Origin: Oxytricha trifallax
Taxonomy: Eukaryota > Ciliophora > Spirotrichea > Sporadotrichida > Oxytrichidae
Assembly: GCA_000711775.1 (NCBI GenBank)
Contig: ARYC01017955.1
Location: forward strand, 1 to 64,000
Direction: 5' to 3'
DNA length: 64,000 nt
The position numbers and the translations under genes were made by a program. Shown in pieces: positions 23,257 through 34,062 of this stretch (position 1 is the stretch's first letter; each line of letters starts with the position of its first letter). The notes under the pieces were generated by a model that was not told where the DNA came from, ran no database searches, and saw nothing but the letters and a program-made list of their open reading frames with translations.

Positions 23257-24224
23257 AAACTTATCAAGTAAGAACAGAAATTACGGAGCTAGCACTAAAA
23301 TCTTTTCTCCCTTCATAAATAGGTAAGTTTCTATTTATACTCAAAATTTCAAATTTATTTATTATCTTGAGATATTTTTATTTATAAAATTAGAGTAAAT
23401 TAAGTAGTGCTAATTAAATCACTAAAAATAATGTCTCCTTTGCCTATGAATAGTTTTTAGGAAGGGGCATATCTTAAATGACTAATTTTTATTAATATTT
23501 CGAGAATACTTTTATATGTAAAACTTCTGCTAGATTGAAATCAGTTGTGAAAAAATAAGAGAAGATTATTTTGTAGTTAAAAGTGATTGTTATATGTTAT
23601 TTGCCAAATAATAAATATGCTTTATATTTTGCATAAAATTTGTTAAACTTTTAACAGTTATAATTTGCTTAGAAGCTTTAAACAATTGATGGTCTTTTTT
23701 ATTCAGTAAACAAAATAAAATTGATAAAATATACTATTGGATTATTGATTTATAATGAGTCATCACCTTAATTTCTAATTATGTTATTTAGTTAAGGGGT
23801 AATTAGAAATGGAAGTCATAAAATGGGCTCTTTCGAATATTCCAATTAAAAAGATGATGGAAATTCAGTTAATTAATCTTTATACAACAATAAGCTTCAA
23901 TAAAATGGCTCTTCTCCCTTGCCCAAGTTTAAGTAATTAAACAAAACTCTTATTTCCTCAGGCAGTAAAATTAAACAAGTAAAAAAGCAAGATTGTAACA
24001 TTGGATTGCCAATCAGCCACACATAGAAAAAAATAAATCTAAAAAGAAAGTATTTTATATAAGAAGTTGAATTTTAGGTTTTAGTGAATGTGCACTAATT
24101 TGAAATTTAAGTAAATTTAAAGTATTTTTGTTTATATCTATTGGAAAATTAAAATGAAATTTACAAAAGTAATGGAGTATTAAGAGAGTTTCAAGAAGAC
24201 ATTTTTAGTTCTATATTATAATTT

Positions 24225-24846
24225 GGGGGGGCAACACCTGAACGAGTAAATTATATTCATATTTCTACCTCCTTAAAAGCTCTATATATGTACGACTAAG
24301 GTCAAATAAGGGTCAATAAACATGAATACAGCATTAAAAATAGGTATAGACAACTCCATCAAGTCCATATGATAAAGTTTATTTATGAAAAAATTATAAT
24401 AAAATACGATTTTTTTAATTGATTTTTTAAAAAAATATTTTGTAATATTTTCTTGAATTTTGATTTAACTAAGTGCCATACAAGCTATATCCCAACAAGT
24501 GACACATTTAAGTTTTTAAAAGAATGCTAAACTCGTATTAAGATATACTTCTCATGTATTAAATGTGTCACTTGTTGGGATATAGCTTGTATGGCACTTA
24601 GTTAAATCAAAATTCAAGAAAATATTACAAAATATTTTTTTAAAAATCAATTTAAAAAATCGTATTTTATTATGATTTTTTCATAAATAAACTTGATCAT
24701 ATGGACTTGATGGAGTTGTCTATACCTATTTTTAAGGCTGTATTCATGTTTATTGAACCTTATTTGACCTTAGTCATGGATTTATAGAGCTTTTAAGGAG
24801 GTAGAAATATGAATATAATTTACTGGTTCAGGTGTTGCCCCCCCCC
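24225..24846. mobile_element. Long palindrome element, 622 bp, 8-bp duplication TATAATTT
   Basis: Two arms of about 280 bp, nearly identical in inverted orientation around a small centre near 24510-24560. Ends start with a run of G (7 left, 9 on the other strand at right) then CAACACCTGAAC. Exact 8-bp direct repeats TATAATTT flank it (24217-24224 and 24847-24854). No ORF. An 8-bp duplication is typical of hAT-type transposition, but the ends do not look like known hAT ends. Confidence 0.85.
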
Positions 24847-25265
24847 TATAATTTAAATTACTATTTATGAGATTTAAATATCTTATAAATAGCTAACTAA
24901 AAAGCAAGCATAATAAAATTTATGGATAAATTAGTATTTAATATTAAGATATCAAAATTTTATTCATATTCTTAAAATTACATTAAAAATATGTAAATTA
25001 ATTATTTTTACTAAAAATTATTTAAAGTATTAGATTTTAAATAATCCTAAATTAATAAATCATAATTTTCAAGTTACATAATTGATTTCTAATAAATTTA
25101 TTTTAAATGAAAATATATTTAGTAGAATTATTAATTATTTCTATTTAATCAAATATTTCACCCTTCTCTATAAAACTATTTCCCTCGGTAATAACTCTTA
25201 AATTTATAATAACTTAAATGAGAGATGCGTAACTTCTCCTTTGTCAATCCTCTCTGACCCTTCAG

Positions 25266-27127
25266 TTTCTTTGTAAATCCAAGACATCATGATAAACAAG
25301 CCCTAGAGTGTATATGCTCAGCATACTGTGAATTCAGAAACAAAGGAAATCGAATATCTTAATTTGTCTATGAGAGATTAGGCAGATTTAAAACTTATCA
25401 CTTATAATTATTATTTACTTTAAAAAATTCCTAATTTGTAATTAACATGATTATTTACGGTATAAAATAATGCATCACATTTTAAATCAGTTTTATTAAG
25501 GTATTGAGTTTTATGATTGTGATATAAAATTCTTCGTATATTGTTCCCTAGATTTTATTAAAAAAGCAATTAAATAGTCAAACGGAGATGCTAAGATTTT
25601 AATTCACTGTTAATAGGTAATAAGAATTAAATAAAATTACATAGATATCTAAATTTTAATTATAGGGAAATTCAAGGTCAGCAGCTATAGTAGCCTCCTA
25701 TCTCATGTTTGAAAAGAACATGACAGACAGACAAGCTTTAGAATTCCTAAGAACCAAGAGGGCGTCGATTGATCCTAATTTAGGTTTCGTGGGGTAGTTG
25801 ATGGTTTTTAACAAAAACCTTTAAAATCTCCAGCAGAACATGAAGTTTTAGAATAAGTCATCAAATATAAAACAACAAAACCCAACTTAAAATAAAAAAT
25901 TGCCATTGATGCCAAAAACTAGTGTAAAGTATTCTGGTAATAGTAAGTTTATGAGTACCAAGGATGTTAGAGGGAGTTTAAACTTGCAGAGGAGCAATAC
26001 CTGTTATGAAGTAAATGATGCCAAAGATTTTATTTCTCCGAAAATTTACAAATTTTGCCTGAAGTAAAAGAAAATTATTTGCAAGAACGTTGAGGCTTTG
26101 ACTCATCCAACTAACTTCCAATAAATTTTGTAAAAACATGGGCCAGTTTCGTTGTTGGTGACCTCGAAATTTAACATCATATCATGCCATTAAAGTCTAG
26201 AAAGCTAAGACAAGCATGGTTTGATAAAGATGGGCTTGACATATCTATTGATGCTTGCTTAACTCCTAAATAAATATGAAGACAAATCTTAAATTTGCTA
26301 CATCATTAAGTCAGTTTAGGGAGGAGATAATACTGACATCAATGACCTATCAGCAGAGAAGGTATCGATGTCCAAAATTGAGGATATAAGAAAGTTATGC
26401 TGGTTCCTTTCTCATATTTATTTTAATAATAAATTTATCTATGACTAAAGAAATATTTTGTCAAAAACAACTAAAATAATAAAAAAATAATCTAATTAAG
26501 CCTTGAAATTTAAGGTTCGAATAAATATATTAATTTATTATAAACAGTAAAATACATTTTCCATGAAAAATTGTACTTTTTTGTGATAATAAATAAACTC
26601 CTTTTAAATAAATCTTATATTAAAGCTTTTTATACAAGATTTTATTTTGACTGTTCAATTTTAATAGATTGTCAATAGTTATATCTTTTATTTTTATGAA
26701 TTAAAAACTTTTTATATACATATTATTGTCCTTATTTTTTTTAAAAAATAAGGATTAAATTACAATTTTCAAGCAAATACCAATCATCTAATAGTAATAA
26801 ATTAATATTAAATTTAATCTTTTTAATATTCCAAAAGTGAAAAAAGAATATTTTTTTAATTTAATAGAAAAAACATAAAATTTACAAAGCAATTATCTCT
26901 TCTAATAAGTTAACATTAAACTAATTTTAGGATAGAGATAAGTAGATCCCTAAAGCTTGAACTTAACCTTCCAGATCCAACAATAATTAATGAGTACTCC
27001 CCTCAATCATCAAGAAATATATCTCCAATTAAAAATACTAGAAATTTAGTGCAATAAAATATAAATGGGGACTCTTTAAGTTTAAAACTAGCACCATCTT
27101 AACCAGTCCATAAGAAATCTTTGACAA
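25266..27127 (+). CDS. Dual-specificity phosphatase, catalytic and C-terminal part
   Basis: Continues the gene from 19888. Order: 25266-25392 (EIEYLNLSMRDQADL), IES, 25487-25616 ending at the catalytic Cys (ILIHCQQ), a 49-bp GT-AG intron 25617-25665, then GNSRSAAIVASYLMF. Together these form the P-loop HCQQGNSRS, matching HCx5R with the catalytic Cys and Arg. The catalytic domain ends near 25800; a long Gln/Lys/Ser-rich tail follows to 26390, and after an IES to 27127. The gene then crosses TBE-B by a GACAA pointer and resumes at 31275. The reconstructed gene totals 592 codons with a TGA at 35657-35659. Likely substrate is a MAP kinase or similar phosphoprotein; that is family-level inference. 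Confidence 0.85.
25393..25486. other. IES, pointer TTTAAA
   Basis: TTTAAA at 25387-25392 and 25481-25486; the join reads DQADLNQFYQGIEFYD in phase. Confidence 0.8.
26391..26942. other. IES, pointer ATAAG, 552 bp
   Basis: ATAAG at 26386-26390 and 26938-26942; the join reads SKIEDISRSLKLELN. The interior is AT-rich without an ORF. Confidence 0.7.
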
Positions 27128-27258
27128 TCAAAACCCTTAGTGAGGTTTATAAGTGCTTTGATTTGTAGGGTATAGTTGGGGTCTTATTGGGGTTAGTAGA
27201 GAAAATGCAGGTTTTATGTGAATTTAATGAATATTTAATGAGTATTAGTGTTATTAAT

Positions 27259-28711
27259 TCAAATAAATTTTATCTGTTTAATGTTATTTTATCTTTTAAA
27301 CTATGCTCTCTCTAGTGGGTCAAGAATATCTTCTAATGTTTATCGAGGATGGTTTGGAGCTCTCACGATTATCATCTCTACTATGCCTTTAATTTCGTTG
27401 CAGACATTTTCTTACTTTATGTGTTTCTAAGCCCAATTTATTGATTGCTTTTCATGTTTAGTATCAAAGTAAGACATACTTTCCATATCACTTTCTAATA
27501 TTATTGCAGCTGCTGCCCAAACATCCCATTAGAAACAACAATTTGTCCACTTCTCTCTTATTGGGAAGTATCCTGGAGTCCCAAGTACTTATGCTAAAGT
27601 AACGATCTCTTATCTTAAAGCTCTATTGAAATCGATTACAACTACTTCTAATGGGCAGAGATTCAGCATACCATTTTCATGCTTCAAATCTTTATGAACA
27701 TACCCAAGTTCATGCAACTCCTTGACACTCTTTAACATTTCTGAAAGTATATCTTTTATATCATCGGGGTATCGATTATGATAGAGATAGTCTCTCAAAG
27801 TCATTTCAAATTTCTTGAGTCTGAGTGCGATAAAACCATAGCTTAATATAACACCATCTAACTTAAGCAAATTTTTGCAATCTTTTCTTTAGGCCTCTCT
27901 AAGGACCATGTATTCATTAGCAAACTCGTTCTAATACTGTTGGTTCTGAAGGAGATAACTGAAGTGATACACCTTGTATGCATACTCATCAACTACTATA
28001 AGCTTTGCTTTTGCAGGCACGTTTATATTCAAGTAATTTTCAATACAAGTGCTGGGGTCAATTGCATTTAATGATGGTATATTCATTCATAGCTTTCACT
28101 TAGAAGCATACTGAGATTGTATTGCCTACTGGTTGGTTGATAGATTCAAATCGATTCTGCCTCTTGTGTTTCTCCTATTGCTCTCTTTATTATTCAAGAG
28201 TATCAGATTTTCTTTTAGCTGGTGCTAGTTTTTTTAGTCTCTTAATCTTCAATCAAGAACTCTCTGAGGTGATGCTTTTGCATATGCCTCTTTACTTTGC
28301 CTGAGTGAGCATATAATTTCATGCATGCCGTGCACTAATACCTACCATCTACCTTTTCATGCTTGAAATAGATCTTGAATTTGCCAGAGTTTACCTCTTT
28401 AAGGTGTCTCTTCAAGCTTTGTTCGGTTGAGAAAAGATTCTAGCAGTCTTCACATTAATATTTTTTTATCTTTTCAATTGGTTGCTGTTCTTTTAGCTCC
28501 TCAACATAATCAATTTAAGTTTAAACCCTATCTCTGCACTCTCCTTCTGGTTTAACACTTCTATGATAAAAACCTCTGCTTCAAATTCAAGAGCTTTTAG
28601 CTCTACCTCCCTCTCAACAAAAATAATTTCAGGCTTTTTAGTTGAGCCAAAGTTTAGCTATGATTATCCTGTTCAAACAGAGATTGCTTTACCATTTAAG
28701 TTAGCCACCAT
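27259..28711 (-). pseudogene. TBE 57-kDa zinc-finger/kinase-like protein, TBE-B copy with internal TGA codons
   Basis: ATG at 28711, conserved stop at 27259. The middle has a C2H2-like finger (Cys-x2-Cys ... KRHMQKHH, about 28260-28340); the C-terminal half is kinase-like: ALRLKKFEMTLRDYL, then GYVHKDLKHEN (HRD-type loop with Lys for Arg), VVVIDFNRA (DFN in place of DFG) and GTPGYFPIREKW (activation segment). In-frame TGA codons lie in the leader and after the finger, and the total length is not a multiple of three, so this copy looks broken. The role of the protein in TBE biology is unknown. Confidence 0.75.
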
Positions 28712-29277
28712 TTTTAAATTTAAATTTAAATTTCTATTACAAAGCTCTAATAACCTAACTAGTTATAGTTACTCTGTATAATACCTTCCATAGCAACAAT
28801 AATGGTTGATTTTGAGGTGCAAGAGATCATATTTATACTAAGTTTATAACTATTAATTTTCTAATTTCATGCTTAATATTTTTAATTTTGGTACCAACTG
28901 AGAAAAAATTCAGGTTGGTACTGGTACCAATTAGGTTTTGAACCATTTTGGAACTTTTCCATTCAAACCTCATTAGTTTAAAACTAGGTACTAATTAAGT
29001 TTTGGTACTATTAAATTGGTACCAATTAAAATTAAACGAATTCAGTACCAGTACTAATTAAATTTAAACAAATTTAGTACTAATTTAATGGAACTAAATT
29101 GATAAAAATGGAGCTCCATCACTGCAGTTTGTTACAGCTTCTGCAAACTTTCTCCACGTATCTTTGCAGGGTTGACCTCCTATAAGATGCCCATATTTAA
29201 TAGTAAGATTTTAAACAATAGGATCCAGAAGTCTATAAGTTATAATTTGAAATTCATTAATAGGAAGAGGAACAAAG

Positions 29278-30063
29278 ATGGAATCACTCAATGATCAAAT
29301 GAAAAGAGTCGAGGCTCAAGAAATGATATCAAGATTCAGAAGTAAGGAAGATCTCTATCGATACCTAACTTTACATGGTAAGATAACTTGACGACTATTA
29401 ACATCTTAAACAGTTGGCTTATTCCTTCCAACGATGGAAGGTACCAAAATTTCATTCTTGAAAGCAATACTTTGCGAGGAGAAGAAAGCTTTTAAAAATA
29501 AAGAGATTAAACTAATAGAAATTCCTAACTACCCTGAGATTTCAGTCACAAATCTTTATGAGGATGCCATGTAAGATGAGGAAGTTGTAGTTTACCTTCC
29601 TACCAAGAAACAACTCTCTAATAAACTACCAGAGAGGAACTTTTTCTTTGGTGTTCTTGGTACAATAAAAGAGGAGTATCTCAGAGAAATAATTGAAGAA
29701 GCACATAAGAAACGATATTCTATCTCTCCTGAAGACTAGAAAAAGCAAGGCATTCTAATAAGCTCAGCTTGGCTAGAGGAACTTAAGAAGCATCCTTATC
29801 TTTCAAGTAAGCTTTGACATATAACTTTGTAGGAAAATCTGGCACTGGTATATATCTTATGGAAGAGCATTCAAAGGTTCACAGAGAAATAAAGTCGCAG
29901 ACGATTCAAGAGGTGAGCAAGAGGCTTTATAAAAATGTTTAAAAACCAGATGATATGAACATAGATGCAGGAGCTGGCACTAAGGAAATTTGGGCCTGTC
30001 AAGCCTTAAGAGGAAGAAAAGAAAGATAAGCCAAATACATTTAAGGGTCCATTTAATATGTGA
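29278..30063 (+). CDS. TBE 22-kDa protein, TBE-B copy, C-terminal frameshift
   Basis: ATG at 29278 (MESLNDQMKR). Introns 29378-29413 (36 bp) and 29807-29832 (26 bp) at the same places and lengths as in the TBE-A copy. The central sequence is well conserved. Near 29980 the frame shifts relative to TBE-A, so the conserved TGA at 30061 is no longer in frame (724 nt after splicing). Function unknown. Confidence 0.75.
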
Positions 30064-30069
30064 AATATT

Positions 30070-31132
30070 ACATTCATTTAAGTCTAAAACTTATTAATAA
30101 ACATTCGTTCTCCCCTTCCTTGCACATATCGTAGTCTTATCTTTATTCACTCTCTTGACACTACTTTGTATTAAGTCTACTGTATCGATTGGTAAATCAT
30201 GCATAAGATGATACAGCAGTAGCTTCTTGTAGTAAGTCTTGATTTAACTCCAGTAAAATTCAATTCCATTAAATTATGAGCTATAAGGAACATTGTATAC
30301 AGGAGTTATGTTTAACTCTTCATAAGCTTTCTTAATCTCCTTAGTCTTATGAACTTAAAGGTTATCAACAAACAGGATTATCTCTTGGTTACTATACTTC
30401 TCTCTGAGCTTATGTAGGAACTCTATATACTACTCTCGCTTAATAGAGCGAGGGTGAATCACATAACTCTCTAAGCCTGAATCTTCACTTATACCAGCTA
30501 AAATTGCATGAGTGACTACCTTTACTTTTTAGTCATAAACTTCTATGTTATCATACTTCTTGTACCATGACTTATTAATAAAAGTGTTGAACGTAAACAC
30601 AGCTTCATCTGCATGTATGAACTTGATGTTATTATCAATAGCTCTCTCCATTTAATCATATATAAAGTTGAAATTATTAGTATAAAATGGCACTGTAAAA
30701 TCAATCACTCTCTTAACTCTGTTGACAGTCTTGAAAGTAATACCATTTCGTCTATAAATATTGGCTATAGTCTAAGGAGAGATACGCATGTCTGGAAACT
30801 TGCGATGAAACATGACAGCTCGTTAGTCAAGATGAAAGTGAGCCCAATACTTTAAAGTCTTAGAATCACAGAGGTAGTCAATATGGGTCTGAGTGAACTT
30901 TTAATTTCTAACTGGGTAATTTAAAGAACCAGAATTAAAATGCTAAACAGTTAACATGGAAATATACCTAACAGTTGAGGCACTCTAGCGTAGGAGTTGC
31001 TATGGCTGTAACATTCAGCACTGGTTTGACTTAGTCTATATTAATACTTGTACCATACCTAAGCTTAAGCACTAAATCTAAATATTACTGATCATAGAAA
31101 GACCCTAAATTTCGCTAATTTCTATTTCTCAT
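30070..31132 (-). pseudogene. TBE 42-kDa DDE transposase, TBE-B copy, frameshifted
   Basis: ATG at 31132. Aligns with the transposase at 31634 but lacks two bases near 31000 (early frameshift), and the conserved final TGA is TGT here. The DDE region is otherwise recognisable (VDNL...HK motif near 30360, NGIEFYW near 30265). At the site that is TGA in the other two copies this one has TTA, the likely ancestral codon. Confidence 0.75.
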
Positions 31133-31274
31133 TTTGCAATTTGACCTAATTTCTCTACTAACCCCAATAAGACCCCAATTATACCCTACAAATCAAAGCA
31201 CTTATAAACCTCACTAAGGGGTTTTGGGGTTTTGAATTAATTCATTTTTTAATTATTAATATGAGTTTAGACAA

Positions 31275-31531
31275 GCATCAGAGGCCCTGTAAATCTTTTA
31301 CGGAAATCAGCTCCACAATAAGGCAAGTTAGAAATCGGTAAAATCTCAAATAACATAAGTAAGCTGTTAACATCAAAGCCAGTTGAAATAGAATTAATTT
31401 ATTTATTATTTTAATAGGACAAGTTAATGTATCTTTAAAGAATGATTTCAATAAAAGAGGCAAGAAAAATTTAAAAGTTAATCATTAACCTAAAACATCA
31501 ACTATCACAAATATCAGCTTCATCAATAATT
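31275..31531 (+). CDS. Dual-specificity phosphatase, C-terminal MDSs trapped between two TBEs
   Basis: 31275-31384 encodes SIRGPVNLLRKSAPQQGKLE onward to SKPV, then an IES with AGTT pointer, then 31426-31531 (NVSLKNDFNKRGKKNLKV through TSTITNISFINN). Both joins keep the phase with 27127 upstream. If TBE-C is removed leaving one ATT, the frame reads Cys-Glu-Ile and stops at TGA 35657-35659. The segment is basic and low in complexity; no domain recognised. Confidence 0.65.
31385..31425. other. IES, pointer AGTT, 41 bp
   Basis: AGTT at 31381-31384 and 31422-31425; the join reads TSKPVNVSLKNDF. Confidence 0.65.
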
Positions 31532-31633
31532 CAAAACCCCAAAACCCCTTAGTGAGGTTTATAAGTGCTTTGATTTGTAGGGTATAGTTGGGGTCTTATT
31601 GGGGTTAGTAGAGAAATTAGGCCAATTTTCAAA

Positions 31634-32698
31634 ATGAGAAATAGAAATTAGCGAAATTTAGGGTCTATTTATGATGAGTAATATTTAGATTTACTGCTTA
31701 AGCTTAGGTATGGTAAACGTATTAATATAGACTAAGTCAAACCAGTGTTGAATTATACAGCCATTGCAAGACTCCTACACAAGAGTGCCCCAACCGTTAG
31801 GTATCATAGCTTGTTAGCTGTTTAACATTATAACTCAGGCTCTTGAAAACATCCTGCAAGAAAATAAAAGTTCTCACAGGTCCATATTGACTATCTCTGT
31901 GACTTTAAGACATTAAAGTATTGGGCTCACTTTCCTCTTGACTAACGAGCTGTCATGTTTCATCGCAAGTTTCCAGACATGCGTATCTCTCTTTAGACTA
32001 TAGCCAATATTTATAGACGAAATGGTATTACTTTCAAGACTGTCAACAGAGTTAAGAGAGTGATTGATTTTACAGTGCCATTTTATAGCAATAATTTAAA
32101 CTATATTTATGATTAAATGCAGAGAGCTATTGATAATAACATCAAGTTCATACATGCAGATGAAGCTGTGTTTACGTTCAACACTTTTATTAATAAGTCA
32201 TGGTACAAGAAGTATGATAACATAGAAGTTTATGACTAAAAAGTAAAGGTAGTCACTCATGCAATTTTAGCTGGTATAAGTGAAGATTCAGGCTTAGAGA
32301 GTTATGTGATTCACCCTCGCTCTATTAAGCGAGAGTAGTATATAGAGTTCCTACATAAGCTCAGAGAGAAGTATAGCAACCAAGAGATCATCCTGTTTGT
32401 TGATAACCTATCAGTTCATAAGACTAAGGAGTCTAAGAAAGCTTATGAAGACCTAAACATAACCCCTGTATACAACGTTCCTTACAGCCCTTAATTTAAT
32501 GGAATAGAATTCTACTGGAGTTAAATAAAGACTCACTACAAGAAGCTTCTGCTGTATCATCTTATGCATGACTTGCCCATCGATACAGTAGACTTGATTC
32601 AAAGCAGCTGTAAGAGAGTGAGCGTAGATAAGACAACAATTTGTGCGAGAAAGGGAAGAATGAATGTTTATAAATAAGTTTTAGATTTAAACGAATGA
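31634..32698 (+). pseudogene. TBE 42-kDa DDE transposase, TBE-C copy, full-length frame with one internal TGA
   Basis: ATG 31634, TGA 32696-32698, 355 codons, matching the 42-kDa TBE transposase length. DDE-type catalytic residues are visible: Asp in FIHADEAVF (about codon 175), Asp in ILFVDNLSVHK and Glu in YSPQFNGIEFYW, the IS630/Tc1/mariner arrangement. The single lesion is TGA at 31844-31846 (codon 71), also present in TBE-A but TTA in TBE-B. It catalyses cut-and-paste movement of TBEs, and in Oxytricha such transposases are known to take part in DNA elimination. Whether this copy is active is doubtful because of the TGA. Confidence 0.85.
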
Positions 32699-32704
32699 AT
32701 ATAT

Positions 32705-33496
32705 TCACATATTAAACTGGCCCATAAATGGGTTTGGCTTCTCTTTCTTCTCCTATTCTTTTTGGCTTGCTTGGGCCTATATTTTTTCTCTTTATGCCAG
32801 CTCCTGCATCTATGTTCATTTCATCTGGCTTTTAAACATCTTTATAAAGTCTCTTACTCACTTCATGAATTTTCTGTGACTTTCTCTCTCTATGAACCTT
32901 AGCATGCTCTTTCATAAGATATATACCAGTGCCAGATTTTCCTTCAAAGTTATATGTCAAAGCTTACTTGAAAGATAAGGATGCTTCTTAAGTTCCTCTA
33001 GCCAAGCTGAGCTTATAAGAATGCCTTGCTTCTTCTAGTCTTCAGGAGAAATAGAATATCGTTTCTTATGTGCTTCTTCAATAATTTCTCTGAGATAATC
33101 CTCTTTTATCGTAAAAAGAACACCAAAGAAGAAGTTCCTCTCTGGGAGATTATTAGAGAGTTGTTTCTTGGTAGGAAGGTAAACTACCACTTCCTCATCT
33201 TACATGGCATCCTCATAAAGATTAGTGACTGAAATCTCAGGGTAGTTGGGAATTTCGATTAGTTTAATCTCTTTATTTTTAAAAGCTTTCTTCTCCTCAC
33301 AAAGTATTGCTTTCAAGAATGAAATTTTGGTACCTTCCATCGTAGGAAGGAATAAACCAACTGTATAATATGTTAATAATCATCAAGTTATCTTACCATG
33401 TAAAGTTAGGTATCGATAGAGATCTTCCTAACTTCTGAATCTTGATATCATTTCTTGAGCCTCGACTCTTTTCATTTGATCATTGAGTGATTCCAT
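32705..33496 (-). CDS. TBE 22-kDa protein, TBE-C copy, C-terminal frameshift
   Basis: ATG at 33496. Introns of 36 and 26 bp at conserved sites; spliced length 730 nt is not a multiple of three, the shift lying in the Lys-rich C-terminus as in TBE-B. Ends 6 bp from the transposase stop, tail to tail. Function unknown. Confidence 0.72.
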
Positions 33497-34062
33497 CTTT
33501 GTTCCTCTCCCTATTAATGAATTTCAAATTATAACATATAGACTTCTGGATCCTATTGTTTAAAATCTTACTATTAAATATGGGCATCTTATAGGAGGTC
33601 AACCCTGCAAAGATACGTGAAGAAAGTTTGCAGAAGCTGTAACAAACTGCAGAGATGGAGCTCCATTTTAATCAATTTAGTTCCATTAAATTAGTACTAA
33701 ATTTGTTTAAATTTAATTAGTACTGGTACTAAATTCGTTTAATTTCAATTGGTACCAATTTAATAGTACCAAAACTTAATTAGTACCTAGTTTTAAACTA
33801 ATGAGGTTTTAATGGAAAAGTTCCAAAATGGTTCAAAACCTAACTGGTACCAGTACCAACCTCAATTTTTTCTAAGTTGGTACCAAAATTAAAAATATTA
33901 AGCATGAATTTAGAAAAATTATAGTTATAAACTTAGTATAAATATGATGTCTAACGCCTAAGAATCAACCATCGTTGTTGCAGTACCAACTCCTATACAA
34001 AGTTACTATAACTAGAGAGGTTATTAGAGCTTTATAATAGAAATTTAAATTAGAATTTAAAC

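Larger units (their letters stand above)
19889..25265. other. Intron of the phosphatase gene enlarged by germline-limited DNA
   Basis: Splice donor GTGAGT at 19889 and acceptor CCCTTCAG at 25258-25265 keep the reading phase, so the intron probably contains a large IES. Inside are three inverted-repeat elements (20249-20510, 21131-23256, 24225-24846). Between them (19889-20248, 20511-21130, 23257-24224, 24855-25265) no ORF is supported. Pointers of the IES were not found by eye. Confidence 0.55.
27129..31234 (-). mobile_element. TBE transposon TBE-B, complete, 4106 bp
   Basis: Bounded by inverted repeats and a 3-bp duplication AAT (27126-27128 and 31235-31237). The right end has the full C4A4C4A4-type repeat (reverse strand, ending at 31234); the left end has only CAAAACCC, so 9 bp of the telomere-like repeat are missing. 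Inner inverted repeat (TTAGTGAGGTTTATAAGTGC onward) is intact at both ends. Genes: 57-kDa (-), 22-kDa (+), transposase (-). Confidence 0.96.
27128..31274. other. IES containing TBE-B, pointer GACAA
   Basis: GACAA at 27123-27127 and 31270-31274. Excision joins KKSLT to SIRGPVNLLRK in phase. TBE-B starts one base inside the left pointer copy (after its own AAT duplication, which overlaps the pointer) and ends about 36 bp before the right one. Confidence 0.8.
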
